From contig NC_084943.1 in NCBI RefSeq assembly GCF_958298935.1, forward strand, positions 15,121,001 through 15,185,000: a stretch of 64,000 bases of DNA, in the 5' to 3' direction. The translations under genes were made by a program, and so were the position numbers. Of this stretch, positions 32,299 through 44,885 are shown piece after piece. The notes beneath the pieces were generated by a model. That model worked only from the letters and a program-made list of their open reading frames with translations. It searched no databases and had not been told where the DNA came from. This stretch comes from Phragmites australis (Eukaryota > Streptophyta > Magnoliopsida > Poales > Poaceae). Every line of letters begins with the position of its first letter. Positions within the stretch are counted from its first letter, which is position 1.

Positions 32299-33665
32299 TT
32301 TAGAGCTAGGCTCTACTCTTTTCCCTTCCTAGAGTTTCTTGTATTGAGTTTTTACCTAGGATGGTTTTTAATAAGGCAGCCAAAATATTAATAAAGCTCA
32401 CTATTTAATTACAATATGTGTGCGCCTATGCTTTTTCTATGTTTTTTTTAACTTTCTTGAGTTTTTCTGATTTTTTTCTGGATTTTCTTGAATTTCTCCT
32501 TTTTTATATTTTTTTGTGATTTTTTCACATGCTAACAGGTTAATGTGCTTAACGGGCCCAAATAGGCGCATCAAGCCCAAAGTGAATAAGACGTAGTAAT
32601 AGCAGAGCCTGCTAGTGTACATAAGAATTGATATTTTTTCCTTCTTGTCCTTCCAACGATCAAGGACCGGTAAAATGATCAATTTTATTTAGAGTTTTTT
32701 TTATCTAATCCCAAGAAAATGACGGGGAAAATGATTATTTACTAGAATTCATGGGCACAGGCACGGTAGTGTGGGGTCAGGTTTTTTTACCGTAAATAAA
32801 ATTTATCGGAGGTCACCGGTAAACATGATTTATTTGATATATCGGATATTTCAGACAAAATTCAAACAAATTTAAACAAAATTAAATAAAATACCTGTAA
32901 ACATAGTATTTTTCTACTGGGGTCCATCAGTTGACTGGCTAAAGTAGATATATCAGATATACCGGGCCGAATTTTTTTCCCTAGGTGGGGTTGTGCTCCT
33001 CTTCCTCACAGATTTGCAGCCTAAGCCCCAGCGCCGCCCAACCAGATGAAGCTGTCGTCGCTGTTAAACTGTCACTTGTAGCCGGAGGGCTGTCGTGCAC
33101 TCCTCATGATACTACCACTCATAGGGAATCTAGCAATCCATTTCAGGTGTAGCGAGTGCACTCATTCATCTTCTGTCGTTGCCTAAATGCACATCACGGA
33201 AAACCACCCATGAAAACTAGCTTAGGGTTATATACGTGGTATTGCGTAATTCATGGTGTTAAATGTCTGGTTTATTAACTGAGAATGAAATTTGGAGATT
33301 CAAGCGAATTTCAAGGATGAAGTTCTCTATGGAGAAAGGCCAAGGAGGGTCTTACGCATTTGCTTTTGGAAGTGGAATATATCGAATTTTTCATCTATTG
33401 TTCAAAAACTTCTTGTGCATTCGATGATTTGGTAATAGGGATTTTTTTGATTTCTTCTGTCTCCCTCGATACCATTACCTCTGTGCAACAAAGCAAGCAA
33501 GGAACTAGTTAGGCCATCTCCAGCAGCGAGTCGACGCATGGGAAAAAAAGTCGGCCACGTATGTCCTCCATGGTGTGATACAAAGATTGGGTTCGATTCC
33601 TCTCTCTCTCCTCCATGGTTCGATGTCCTCCAGTAGTGGGTTCGACTCATGTTGACACCACGTAA
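32299..33665. other. AT-rich region, no gene seen
   Basis: Includes poly-T-rich stretches (32400-32530), several cggatat/gatatatcgg motifs (32820-32970) and no protein-like ORF. Probably the hAT 3' side followed by intergenic sequence. Confidence 0.35.
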
Positions 33666-33931
33666 GACCATCTCCAATGGTTTTCTGTTAGGTCCAGAAT
33701 CTCTTCACGAAAAGATTTTCGTTTCTTTCAGCGTTCCAACAGTTTTCCTTCACGGTTTTCCTTACAAAGGGATTCCCAAGGTCATTCCCTTCAGAACGGG
33801 ATTTTCTCTCCTTTCCCTTCACGAATCCCTTCGAAGGGAATCTGTTGGAGATGAGAGAAAATAAAGAGAATGGAAATGGGGAGGGGAATTGGAAAGGGAA
33901 CGAAATGAAGGGAATATGCTTGGAGATGATC
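33666..33931. mobile_element. Tourist-like MITE
   Basis: 266 bp with inverted termini gaccatctccaa (left) and ttggagatgatc (right), flanked by TAA on both sides (33663-33665 and 33932-33934), the PIF/Harbinger target duplication. It ends 29 bp before copia B starts. Confidence 0.8.
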
Positions 33932-33960
33932 TAAGACCATGGTTTGCTTTTTATTCCTCA

Positions 33961-34143
33961 TGTTAGATAGATAGAATAGAATCACATGTATTATGTAACC
34001 ATGAGATATGTAAAGATGGATTTTCTTAGAGGTAAATTTTGTAAATCAATCTTGTAACCTGCCCTAGCCTTGGTGCTCGGCTATATATATATTAACACGA
34101 AGGAAGGCACAGATGAAGTGCACATTTTCAATCCAATCTCATA
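33961..34143 (+). repeat. 5' LTR of copia B with adjoining primer binding site
   Basis: Shares with 44706-44880 the blocks atgtaaccatgagatat, tgctcggctatatat and gcacagatgaagtgcaaatt-like. The initiator-Met-type primer site tggtaatcagagcc is at 34144-34157. The LTR is short for a copia element. Confidence 0.88.
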
Positions 34144-34185
34144 TGGTAATCAGAGCCATCTCCTCCAAACGCATCTAGGGTTTTT

Positions 34186-34440
34186 TTGGCTATGTCATCT
34201 TCCTCGACCTCCTCCCTGGGTGCATCGGCCCTTGGTCACCCTGTCTCGGAGAAACTTGGTCGGGACAACTTCTTGGTGTGGAAGGCCCAAATTATGCCAA
34301 CGGTACGAGGAGTGCAGCTGACCGGTTATCTGGACGACTCCAAGGTGATGCCGCCGGAGAAGCTTACTGTCTCAATGGCGGACAAAGGAACTGGGGTGGA
34401 AGTTGACAATGCTGTCTATGCGTTGTGGATCGCCTAAGAC
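34186..34440 (+). pseudogene. Copia B gag N-terminal fragment
   Basis: MAMSSSSTSSLGASALGHPV, then EKLGRDNFLVWKAQIMPTVR and GVQLTGYLDD, the conserved start of plant copia gag; ends ALWIA-stop-D where A-Q-D is expected (CAA to TAA). Host sequence ends at 34440 and a foreign LTR terminus (tgtgagaaac) begins at 34441. Confidence 0.85.
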
Positions 34441-35043
34441 TGTGAGAAACCGTCTAAATAGTATTCTAGTTAATCATTAGGACGATCATTTTTCCATAAT
34501 CACGCCCATAATGATTAACCGAAATACCACCTCGGTAGTCCCGATATGTGTTTACTTCTAGAATTGAAACACACGTCTTTACAACAAGCACATCATCACT
34601 AAAATATGAGAGCGAGTAATTAAATTAAGTTACAAGTCTTTAAGTAGATTAAACTTTACATCAAAATACATAACTCGAACATATAAGTTACATAACGATA
34701 AAATATGGACAACGTCATTTGCCCTAAGGCGCCATCCCAAAATAACAACATATGAGTAGAATGGCACTACTCCTGCCCGTCGCCAACATTGACGGCGTAA
34801 AGTAGCCAAAAACTAATTTTTTCTCACCTGAAAAGCAAACAAAGCATGTGAGTAAGAAAGTACTCACAAGACTTAATCCATAATAGGCATTTATAAATAG
34901 CCCGACTCCAAGGAGAATGCATATGGGTAATTAGCAAGAACTCGGTCACAAAGGTTAAGTAACTTCATATGCAAAAGTGATTTGGACTCAAGTGTAAGCA
35001 TCTACACCTAACCAAAACATCCTTGTATCCTGAAAAGGGTTTC
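34441..35043 (-). mobile_element. 3' portion of a Tekay/Del-like LTR, truncated
   Basis: In reverse complement it ends ...tttagacggtttctcaca and shares blocks with the last 500 bp of the solo LTR at 27671-31167: ccttggagtcggg, gcgggcaggagtag-type, gggactaccgaggtggtattt and tgattaa..gaatact. It ends abruptly at about 35043 against SIRE-like LTR sequence, so it is a deletion remnant. Confidence 0.75.
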
Positions 35044-36178
35044 CACGTCTCCATACACGTGCCTTGCCGCTGCTCCACACCAAGTCAGAGGATCAACAAG
35101 CTTGAGTAACTCCGGCTCAAGTTACCAGCGAGTCACCAAGACTCCAAGGCGTCGGCGTACCTCTTCGTACAAGCTAGGATCACTCCTTGATCCCCTCTCA
35201 AAACCGCAGTACCTAGATACAACTCTCTCTAGACCTATAAGCACTTATCACTCTCTAATATTGTGCTCAATTACCTTGGATGATCACTTTAAGCACTTTT
35301 GTGGCTTTGATGTCTTCTAAAGTGTCTAAGGGCTCTCCTGGACTCCAGCATATTCAAGCCTACTCAAATGGATGAGTGGATGGGGTACTTATAGCCTCAA
35401 CCCTACAGACTAGCCGTTGTTCCAACGGTCACAATTTGTTGTACTCATCGGATGATCTGGTTTGTGCAACATTACAAGCGCCGAACTATCTAACGTGCAC
35501 TCTCTAAAATCTAGCTATTGGAACTCCACCATTTTTGTGAACACCAGAAGGTTCGGCATGATGTCCTCTTTGAACACTGGAACATCAAGTGTGCACACGA
35601 TGGCAACCGAGCCATCTGTAACCCCTCTGCACAAAATAGTTCAGCGTGTTTATTTTGCGAACGCCGGATGTTCCGGTGTGTATTAGGCCCCATTTGGAAG
35701 CTCTCTGGAAAAAACAATATGCCAAAAACTTCTTGTGAACGCTCGAACATCTAGCATGTTCATTTTTCGGAACACTGGAGTATTTTTGTGAACGCTAGAG
35801 TATTTTAATTGTGAACGCCAGAAGGTCCGGTGTGTACAATTTTCAGCCAATAAGCGATTCGTATTTCGGGCATAACTTTCTGCTCCGAACTCCAATTTTG
35901 ATGATCTTTGGCTCTTTGGAAAGCTTGTGAAGTGCTCTACATGATTGTATAGAAATATATCCCATTTGATCATGTAAAAAATCCTAAGACAAATCCAATT
36001 CATTTTTCTCTTTGTCCCGTCTTCGGTGGCTTCTCTTTTGTTGCATCCATGAGGCCTACTAAAGTATATACTTGATAAACATATTAGTCCCATTGACTAT
36101 ACTTTAATTAATCACTAAAATCACATACATGCCCTAACGATATTCCGCTACAATCTCCCTAAGGGCCATGTCGCTACA
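35044..36178 (-). repeat. 3' LTR (truncated) of the SIRE-like element
   Basis: Aligns with about 39910-41054 of the 5' LTR from the ccttgccgctgctccacacc-like block onward. Includes the palindrome cluster (35440-35830) and ends at the polypurine tract. Confidence 0.85.
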
Positions 36179-37399
36179 ATCTCCTCTTTTTTGGTGATTG
36201 ATGATATAACAACCAAAGCAAGAAGCAAATGAAAACTGATACCAATTGTAAATAGCCGAAGACCTTACCTCTTTGCTTGGATGCTTGTTCTTACCACTTA
36301 GTCCCGTTATTGTTGTAGCTACAATGGAGATAATTTTTTCCCTTTCTCTATCATCACTATCTCCCTTGATCGACCATGCAAGAGCTGTAATTCTCCCCCT
36401 TTTGTCTACCATCATACCTCTTTGCTTTGGTCATCAAAGTTCTCCCACTTTGTCAACAATCTCAAAAATAGCTACAAACACATATTAAACTCAAGGGAAA
36501 ATGTTAGAACATTTGACAGAGAGTTACATAAATCATGATCCAATAAAAATGATATTACTTGTAGAAATCTAAATGGTTATGTGGATACCAATTGAAGTAA
36601 AATAACATGGATCATAATTCATAAAACTCACATAATATGAGCTAAACTCCCGCTATATGTGTGCATATATATGATGAGAATAAAACACATGCACAATTAG
36701 ACAAAATGTAGAGATGAGAAGTGTATGCCATATTATGCATGGAGGTAGCTTAAATGTATGAATAAATTGACAATGATATCAATTGAATCCAATAAGCATC
36801 ATATACCTCCAGGGATCTGTAGATTACTATATGAGACTACAAAAGATATCATTTGCAACACATGTTGGTCTTAAAATCACAACCCATAGAATATGCTCCT
36901 CCTAAATGAGTGCATAAAAGTTTCGAATACTTGTGAGAGATATACACTTGTCATTAATGACAATGGAGAATTTATCCTATAGATTAGACTCATAGCATAC
37001 AAAGAAATATTACTTGTAGGAAAATTCCATGAAAAAGTCTACCATTAATAAACCATGTAGGTTGCTCATTTACTAGAGAGAAACTTAAGCCACCTACCAT
37101 ATGAAAAAACTTACGCTAGGCATTGCAATAAATTAAAATATACATATGCAATCCTAGACAAGGCAAATGAGCTACATCAAATGAAAGTATTTTGCATCTA
37201 CCTCTATTACCTATTTTACCTTTAGATAGCGATTTGGGTATGTGATGATCATAATCTTCATCAATACGCCCATCTTATATACTTGACTTCTTTACTTAAA
37301 TCTTCACTTTATTTTGTAAGCCAAGCCTCTAAATCCCCATACCCGCCTTGGGCGTCAAGTTTTCTTTGGAATCCAAACCGATTGGGCCCCTTCATGTTG
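36179..37399 (-). other. 3' internal region of the SIRE-like element, non-coding
   Basis: AT-rich; begins at the polypurine tract and contains no recognisable pol or envelope-like domain on either strand. The minus ORF 36134-36415 has no family resemblance. Confidence 0.5.
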
Positions 37400-39330
37400 G
37401 TGATAACTTCCTTGGGCATCTAAATGGGTTAGTTCTACCTCCTAAACTTTTTCTCAACCATGTCCGCAACCACATTATCATTGTTCTTCTTCTTGAGTTT
37501 GTAGTGGTTGTTTTTGATCTTGTTCTTGTAGTTGAGCTTGGTGTAGAGGTTGAAGGTTTCGTTGAAGAGGTTAGCCATCTTCTTCTTCTCATTGGTCTCC
37601 TTCTTGGTATACTTGCATTGGAAAGACATGTGACCTTCTTGATGACATTTATAGCATGTCACAGTGGATCATTCCACAAGCTTGTTCACTATGGTAGCAC
37701 GATTATCTTGAGGAGGTTGAACACGTTCTTTGCCCTTTAATCTTGCCAAGTACTTCTTAAGCTTTTCCACTTCTTGTTTAAGCTTATCATTCTCTTGTGC
37801 AATGATGTTATTAGATGATTCTATAATATCATCCTCAACACAAATCTCATTGCAAAGGGTGATCTAGATAAAGTAATTAAATCATCACAAGAATTAGAAG
37901 TATCTACGTTAGGATTGAAATTAAATAGAGAGGTAGATTGCTTCAAAGGAACCTTAGTTTGAGATTCAATGCACTCAAAATTAGCCTTAAGCTCTTCATG
38001 CTCATTGTTTAGCAAATTGAATTTACACAATAATTTTTCATAATTAGAAACAAATGTAGCATGAATATCATTAAGTGCATTAAATTTTTTAAACTCTTTA
38101 GATTGTTTCTTAAGAGACTTTTGTTGCTCATTGATCAAATGAAGGAGTTCATCATAGGAAGGAGAATTCTCATCGGATTTATCATCACTTATATTGCTAT
38201 CTATACCTTTGGCTATAAGGCATTTGTGAGATGACTTGCGCAATAACGACTTGTGTGATGACAACCTTAAGGAAGAGTTTTTCTTGGAGGGAAGGATGGT
38301 GAAGCTTTCATCACTTGAGCTTGATTCTTCATCGTCTCTCACCCATCTTCCTATGCTTATGAATACCTTTGGCTCTTCCCCTTGTCTCTATCTTGTTCTT
38401 GGTCTTCTTCTTCTCTTTTTTGATACGATTAATTTTATTAACCAAGTCTTCAATGGAGATATAATGATCAACCTTGGCATTGATCTTCTTCATGTTCTAC
38501 TCTAACTTTGAGAAGAGCTTGACCATCTTAGGATAAATTTTTCAATCACTTGATGTGCTTTGATCATCCTCTTCATAGCTCTTTTCATCTTGATCACCAT
38601 CATCTTCGCTTGAGCTTCACTCTTACTCTTATCTCCTCATCCTTGCCTTCATATATCAGCTTTGAGCTTGCTTGCTTGTGAGAGCAAGGTTCTTGGTGTT
38701 GGATGAAGAAGAAGCTTCTACCCTATGTTCATTGTCATCTCAGGTTGTGATCTTGCCAAACACTTGACTTAGAGTCATCTTCTTGATGTCATTGTTGTCG
38801 TAGATGATGAAAACTATCAACTTATACTTCGGAAGAAGAACTTGAAGTGTTCTTCTTACCACTTAATCATCTTCAATTGACGTCACACCTAACACATTGA
38901 TGTCATTGGTAAGAGTATTCAAACCTGACTACATGTCATTAGTATTTTTATGGGCAAATTGTTTGATGCCATTGAGCTTAGTAACGAGAACATGATATTT
39001 CTCATTGCGCATATCCTTTGTGCCTTCATTTATTTTAATGAGACTAATCCAAATATCATGTGCATTGATTAGAGAATAAACACAATTAAATGCATTAACA
39101 CAAAGAGATGATAAAATAATACTCTTCAACACGACATCGAATTCTTTCTTTGTTTGTGACTCGAGCTCTCATCCCCTCCTCAATGACTCTCCAAATATCT
39201 AAACCTTTGGCTTGCAAATAATAATGCATTATAATTTCCAATGGGGGAAGTTTGTGCCGTCAAAGTGTGGAGCACTACCAATATCCATTCTAACATCAGA
39301 CATCACAACTCACTAGATGGTGAAGCCTAA
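37400..39330 (-). pseudogene. SIRE-like copia gag fragments
   Basis: On the minus strand, 39132-38929 gives AFNCVYSLINAHDIWISLIK (UBN2 gag domain). 38342-37821 is a Ser/Asp/Lys-rich coiled region (SSSDESFTILPSKKNSS, LLHLINEQQKSLKKQSKEFK). 37662-37435 has the CCHC zinc knuckle CYKCHQEGHMSFQC. Frames are broken between pieces. This gag layout with a long acidic, coiled segment before the knuckle is usual for SIRE/Maximus elements of grasses. Confidence 0.8.
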
Positions 39331-39416
39331 CCGATCAAAATACGACGAGCTCTCAAAATGCCACTAGAATTGCATGTCCTTGTGAAAGGTGTGTGAGCCC
39401 CAGCTCTGATAACAAT

Positions 39417-41054
39417 TGAAGTGATCAGTGACGTCCTAAGAAGGGGAGGGGTGAATTAGGACACTTATAATTGACTTCAAAAGCTTTATAAGATAAATCT
39501 ATATCAATTTCTATCTAAATGTGCTATAGGTTTATCTAGTGTGTCTACTCTACTGAACAAAGAGATTTGCAACCTATAGTCAATCATAGCAAAGTACCCT
39601 AGGGTAAATGCGCAAAGGTAAATTGCAAGTATGTACATGTGGAAGCGTAAAGACGGTAGAAAGAGCAAACTGGCACAAATTTTTTTTATCTTGTGGTATT
39701 GATGGCATGAATACCACCCTTAGTCCATGTTGGAGCTTCACCAAATATATGCTCCCGATCGGCACCCAGTAACAGCTCTTGAGCCACCAAGCTACAAATG
39801 TAAGGTCTCAAGCTAGATGAGCTACCAAACCACAAAGGCAAGGTCTCACCTCTAGCCTCTCTTCCGGTCTCTTGCCGCTGTGATCACTTCGAAGCTTGAG
39901 CCACTAAGACAAGAGTCTCCGCATTCCCGTACATGTGCCTTGCTACCGCTCTATAGCAAGTTGGAGGGTCAATAAGCTTGAACAACTCTGGCTCAAGTTA
40001 CCGGTGAGTCACCAAGACTCCAAGACGCCAGCTTACCTCTTTGTTACAAGCTATGATCACTCCTTGATCCCCTTTCAAAACTGCAGCACCTAACTACAAC
40101 TCTCTCTAAAACTATAAGTATTTATCACTCTAATCTTATGCTTAATTACCTTGGATGATTACTTTAAGCACTTTTATAGCTTAGATGTCTTCTCAAGTGT
40201 CTAAGGGCTTTCCTGGACTCCAGTACACTCAGGTCAACTCAAATGGATGAGTGGATAAAGTATTTATAGCATCAACCCCGCAGACTAGCTGTTGCTCCAA
40301 CGGTCATAATTTGTTGTACTCACTAGATGATCCGGCGTGTGCAACATTACAAACGTCGGACCATCCGGTGTGTACCCCTAAAAACTAGCTGTTGGAACTC
40401 CACCTTTTTTTGAACACCGGAAGGTCCAGCGTAATGTCCTCTTTGAATGCCGGAACATCCGGCGTGCATACGATGCCAACCGAGCCACCTGCAACCTCTC
40501 TGCACAAAATAGACCAACGTGTTCATTTTGTGAACACCGGAACATCTAGCGTGTATTAGACCCCATTTGGAAGCTCTCTTGAAAAAAAATAATCCGCCGA
40601 AAACTTCTTGTGAACGCTAGAACATCCGTCGTGTTCATTCTTTGTAAATGCTAAAGTATTTTTGTGAACACCAGAGTATTTTAATTGTGAACGCGGGAAG
40701 GTATGACGTGTACAATTTTCAGTCGATAAGCGATTCGTATTTTGGGCATAATTTTTCGCTTCGAACTCCGATTTTGATGATGTTGGGCTCTTTGGAAATC
40801 TTATGAAGTGCTCTACATGATTGTACAAAAATAAAATCCATTTAGTCATGTCAAAAATCCTAAGACAAATTCAATTCATTCCTCTCTTTGTCTCGACTTT
40901 AATGGCTTCTCTTTTGTTGCATTCATGAGACCTACTAAAGCATATACTTGACAAATATGTTAGTCCCATTGACTATGTTATCATTAATCATCAAAATCAC
41001 ATACATGCCCTAACGATGTTCCGCTACAATCTCCTTAAGGGCATGTTCACTACA
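39417..41054 (-). repeat. 5' LTR of the SIRE-like element
   Basis: On the minus strand it starts tgtagtgaacatgcccttaa and ends atcacttca next to the primer site. It carries an extra 26-nt terminal segment (tgtagtgaac...ggagat) followed by a second tgtagcgg; solo LTRs 1 and 3 lack the extra segment. The palindrome cluster lies at about 40320-40700. Confidence 0.85.
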
Positions 41055-41069
41055 GATAGTTCCTTTCAG

Positions 41070-44000
41070 AAATCAGCGTAATCAACTTTGATGTCCTATA
41101 GAGTCGACACCAATTGGTATACAGACACTGGTGCAACGGATCATATCACCAGTGAGCTTGATAAGCTCACCACTCATGAGAAGTACAATGGGACCGAACA
41201 GGTTCACACCGCTAATGGCGCATGTATGAGCATTAGTCACGTTGGTCAAACTTCTTTTCATACCCCTATTAGAAATCTTCATCTTAACAATGTTCTTAAG
41301 GTTCCTAAAGCCATGAAAATTTTGGTTTATGTCCATCGTTTTGCCTCTAACAATGATGCATTTCTTGAGTTTCACCCTGACTCTTTTTATGTAAAGGACC
41401 GAGCAACAAAGAGAATTCTTCTTCAAGGTAGATGTCGAGGTGGTCTTTATTCTATTCCATTGGAGAACTCTACACATCAAGCCCTCAGTACTGTCAAACC
41501 CTCATCGTTCAGATGGGTATAATCGCTTAGGTCATCCTTCGTCTATCATTGTTCACAAGGTCCTTACAAATAATAGTCTCTCTTTTGTTCTAGAGTCCAA
41601 TAAAGAGTCTGTCTGTGATGCTTGTTAGAAGGCAAGAAGTCATCAGTTGATGTATCCTAAGTCTACTAGTGTGTCCACTGCTCCTCTTGAGTTAGTTTTC
41701 TCTGATGTCTGGGGTCTTGCACCCCAGTCAATAGGAAGATATCAATACTATGTAAGCTTCATCGTTTATTTTAGTAAATTTGTTTGGGTCTATCTTCTAA
41801 AGAACCGATCTGAAATATTTCAATTCTTCCTCAATTTTAGAAACATGTTGACCACCTTTTCAATAAAAAGATAGTCGTTATGCAAATTGATTGGGGCAAT
41901 GAGTATCAAAAGCTTAATTCCTTCTTCTAGAAGATTGGAATTGCACACCATGTCTCTTGTCCTTATGCACACCAACAAAATGGGTGTACTGAAAGAAAAG
42001 ATCGTCACATTGTTGAAGTTGGGCTATCTCTTCTTGCACATGCATCTATGCCCTTAAAGTTTTAGGATGAGGCTTTTCTTACAGCTGCATATCTTATTAA
42101 TCGCTTGCCCAACAAAGTGATTAATTTTACTACACCTCTAGAATGCCTCTTTCATGAACAACCCAGCTATTCCTTCCTTCATGTGTTTGGATGTGCATGT
42201 TGGCCCAATCTCCGTCCCTATAATGCTCATAAACTTCAGTTTCGCTTGAAATAGTGTGCCTTTCTTGGCTATAGTGTCATGCACAAAGGGTACAAGCACC
42301 TCGATATTTCTAATGGGTGTGTGTATATTTCTAGGGATGTCATATTGGATGAATGATTTGCCTTCCAATGCTAGTGCTCAACTGCGCTCGGAAATTCTTC
42401 TTCTACCGCTAGCTCTATTGAATCCTTCATCTTTTTTCGGGGATATGAATAGTAGTTTTCCATCTAATACTAATGCTACTAATGATTTATTGGTTGAGTT
42501 ACCTATTGAACAACAACAGGGCAACACTAATCATCCGGATTCCTACGTGCATGCAACTATGGATGTGCATGATGACATGCACTCCAATGTTGATCCATCT
42601 CCCGCCAGCAGTTCTGGTTTGGACATAGATGCTCCTGCTACATCCGTGCTACCAGCTGACGGCTCACGCGTCCCTTTCAAGGTGGATTCTCCCAGGCAGT
42701 CTGGACTACATACGGCTATTGCGCCCTTGGCTATCAAGGATGGACCTTCTGTGGCTGCATTGAGGGAGTCAACTGCTGACATTGGTGCTGCACATATGCT
42801 TCTTGGATTAGCTGCGCTGCCATCGGGTTCTTCTATGACAGTTGTACTATCTCCTTCTCGCTCGCAGACTTGGCTGTAGAATGACATTCGCAAGCCCAAA
42901 ATTTATACAGATGGTACAGTTCTGTATGGGTTGAGTTCAACACGGGAACCTGGTACATTAGAGGAGGCACTTGGTGATGACAGATGGAGAGTAGCCATGG
43001 ATGAAGAATTTACGGCACTAATGAGGAATAATACGTGGCATCTTGTACCACATCACAATGGCACCAATATCATTGATTGCAAATGGGTGTATAAAATTAA
43101 GAAGAGGTCAGATGGGACAATAGACAAGTTCAAAGCAAGGTTGGTGTCAAAAGGATTTTGACAGCGGTATGTTATTGACTATGAGGACACTTTTAGTCAT
43201 GTTGTTAAAGTTGCCACTGCTCGATTTGTGCTAACCTTTGCAGTGTCCAACAATTGGAGTATACGTCAACTAGATGTGCAGAACGTGTTTCTTCATGGTG
43301 TTTTGGAGGAGGATGTTTATATGAGGCAACCACCGGGACATGAGGATAAGAAGTTCCCAACTCATGTGTGTAAGCTTGACAAGGCTTTGTATGGCTTGAA
43401 ACAGGCACTAAGAGCATGGTACTCTCGTCTCAATAGTAAGTTGCAACAACTGGGGTTTATACCATGTAAAGCTGATACTTCCCTATTCTTCTTCAAGAGG
43501 CACAATGTTACTATATATTTTTTTGGTATATGTTGACGATATTATTGTAGTGAGTTCTCATGATCAAGCAATTTCTACACTCCTTCAATATCTTAGGTGT
43601 GACTTTGCTCTAAAGGATTTAGGGGAGTTACACTATTTTTTATGCATTGAAGCTACCTGTCGACAAGATGACTTGGTTCTATCGCAAGGGAAGTATGCAA
43701 CTGAGTTGATTGCATGATATGGTCTAAAGCATTGCAAACCGGTCAGTACCCCTCCGTCAACTTTAGAGAAGCTCTCAGCCATGGTGGGTGATCCTTTGGG
43801 CAGTGAAGAAGCTACTCATTATCGGAGTATAGTAGGCAGATTACAGTACTTGACTTTAACCTGTCCTGATATTAGTACTCAATGAATAAAGTGTGCCAGT
43901 ACCTTCATGTGCCTACTACAGATCATTTAACTGCAGTTAAACGGATCCTAAGATATATTAGTGGTACTCTAGGGTATGGACTTCAAATTGTGAAGTCTTC

Positions 44001-44690
44001 ATCTACTGTGATGTTCAGATGATAGGAGATCCACATGAGGCTTTGCACTATTTTTTGGTTCTACTCTTATATCATGGAGTGCATGTAAACATGCCACAGC
44101 TCAAGGTCCAGTATTGAGGTAGAGTATAAATTGTTGACTAATGCAACAGCTGAAGTTATATAGGTACAGATATTGCTTCATAAGCTAGGTAGGATTTAGA
44201 TCCCCTGACTTTAGGGTATGAAGTCATGGGTGAACAGTAAATATATGAGAGATGGAGCAGTACCCTGATGGCAAAACAATGTGGCAATGGTACTGTAGCA
44301 ATTTGGCCAATTTTTACTGTTCACAATGTACTATAGCATCAAAATCTGATCCATCGATTTATGATCCAAGGGTGCGCAGCGATTTGAAGTCACCTGACTT
44401 CACCCTCGTGAAGTCAAAGGATCCCATTCCGAGTTTGGTATTCCTCAACCAAAAGCATCCATTCTTTGGTGTGATAACATTTGTGCTATTTATCTTTCAG
44501 CTAATCCTGTGTTTCATACGAGGACAAAACACATTGAAGTTGATTTTTACTTTGTTAGAGAAAGGGTAGCACAAAAACTTCTGGATATTAGGTTTATATC
44601 ATCCGGTGATCAAGTGACTGATAGTTTCACCAAGTTATTGCCAATGTGAAAGTTCAAGGATTTTCAGAACAATTTTAACTTGTGTAAGTT
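41070..44690 (+). pseudogene. Copia B pol: protease, integrase, RT, RNase H (broken)
   Basis: Protease YTDTGATDHITSEL (41120). GAG-pre-integrase NRLGHPSSIIVHKVL (41520) and a zinc-finger-like C..C near 41625. Integrase core LVFSDVWGLAPQS, SKFVWVYLLKNRSE, then degraded to 42060. A hydrophilic linker runs from 42256 to 42879. [57 protein letters not shown], then after a frameshift [14 protein letters not shown] (43530) and DLGELHYFLCIEA. RNase H resumes after a [54 protein letters not shown] (44460-44650). Stops (41627, 43160, 43716) and shifts abolish function. Confidence 0.9.
44192..44430. mobile_element. Small MITE-like insertion in copia B RNase H
   Basis: Interrupts the host frame between HKLG and the [10 protein letters not shown] region. 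Left ggatttagatcccctgactt and right aagtcaaaggatcc form a partial inverted repeat, and a second inner inverted match (gaagtca / tgacttc) is present. Family unknown; boundaries approximate. Confidence 0.4.
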
Positions 44691-44705
44691 ATGATTGAGG
44701 AGGGA

Positions 44706-44880
44706 TGCTAGATATATAAAATAGAATTACATGTGATTATGTAACCATGAGATATATAAAGATAGATTTCCTTAAAGATATATTTTATAAATTAATCTTG
44801 TGATCTGCCGTAGGTACTCGGCTATATATTAATATGAAGGATGGCACAGACGAAGTGCAAATTTTCTATACAATCTCATA
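44706..44880 (+). repeat. 3' LTR of copia B
   Basis: Follows a purine-rich tract (gattgaggaggga) and ends ctcata, then cctca (TSD). More diverged from its partner than the copia C pair, so this is the older insertion of the two. Confidence 0.87.
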
Positions 44881-44885
44881 CCTCA

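Larger units (their letters stand above)
27430..32600 (+). mobile_element. Degenerate hAT transposon, split by a solo LTR
   Basis: Left part 27430-27670 resembles the GC-rich, ggccggcacggc-type 5' region of grass hAT elements. Right of the solo LTR, 31183-31380 looks like a decayed N-terminal coding start (ATGGCACAATTC...), and 31500-32298 encodes hAT transposase pieces ending with the hATC dimerisation domain. The outer limits are approximate; no terminal inverted repeats were pinned down. Confidence 0.6.
35044..41054 (-). mobile_element. SIRE/Maximus-like Ty1-copia element, pol-less, one LTR truncated
   Basis: On the minus strand: 5' LTR 41054-39417 (1,638 bp), primer site complementary to Met tRNA at 39414-39403 (tgttatcagagc), internal region 39416-36179 with gag only, polypurine tract (aaaagaggagat) at about 36190-36179, and 3' LTR 36178-35044 lacking about 500 bp at its far end. 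No protease, integrase, RT or RNase H was seen in the 3.2-kb interior, so it is a deletion derivative or a gag-only non-autonomous form. It is inserted in copia B between gag and protease. The right flank gatag (41055-41059) has no surviving partner. Confidence 0.82.
33961..44880 (+). mobile_element. Ty1-copia retrotransposon B, split by nested retroelement pieces
   Basis: LTRs 33961-34143 and 44706-44880 (about 180 bp, tgttagatag / tgctagatat start), with a 5-bp target duplication cctca (33956-33960 and 44881-44885). A primer binding site tggtaatcagagcc directly follows the 5' LTR. Gag start at 34186-34440 and pol at 41070-44690. The middle (34441-41054) is foreign: a Tekay-like LTR fragment and a SIRE-like element. 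About 250-300 residues of gag between the two host parts are missing. All coding parts carry stops and shifts. Confidence 0.9.

Noticed and set aside
34144..34157. tRNA gene
   Set aside because: tggtaatcagagcc is a retrotransposon primer binding site complementary to initiator-Met tRNA, with no tRNA body around it.
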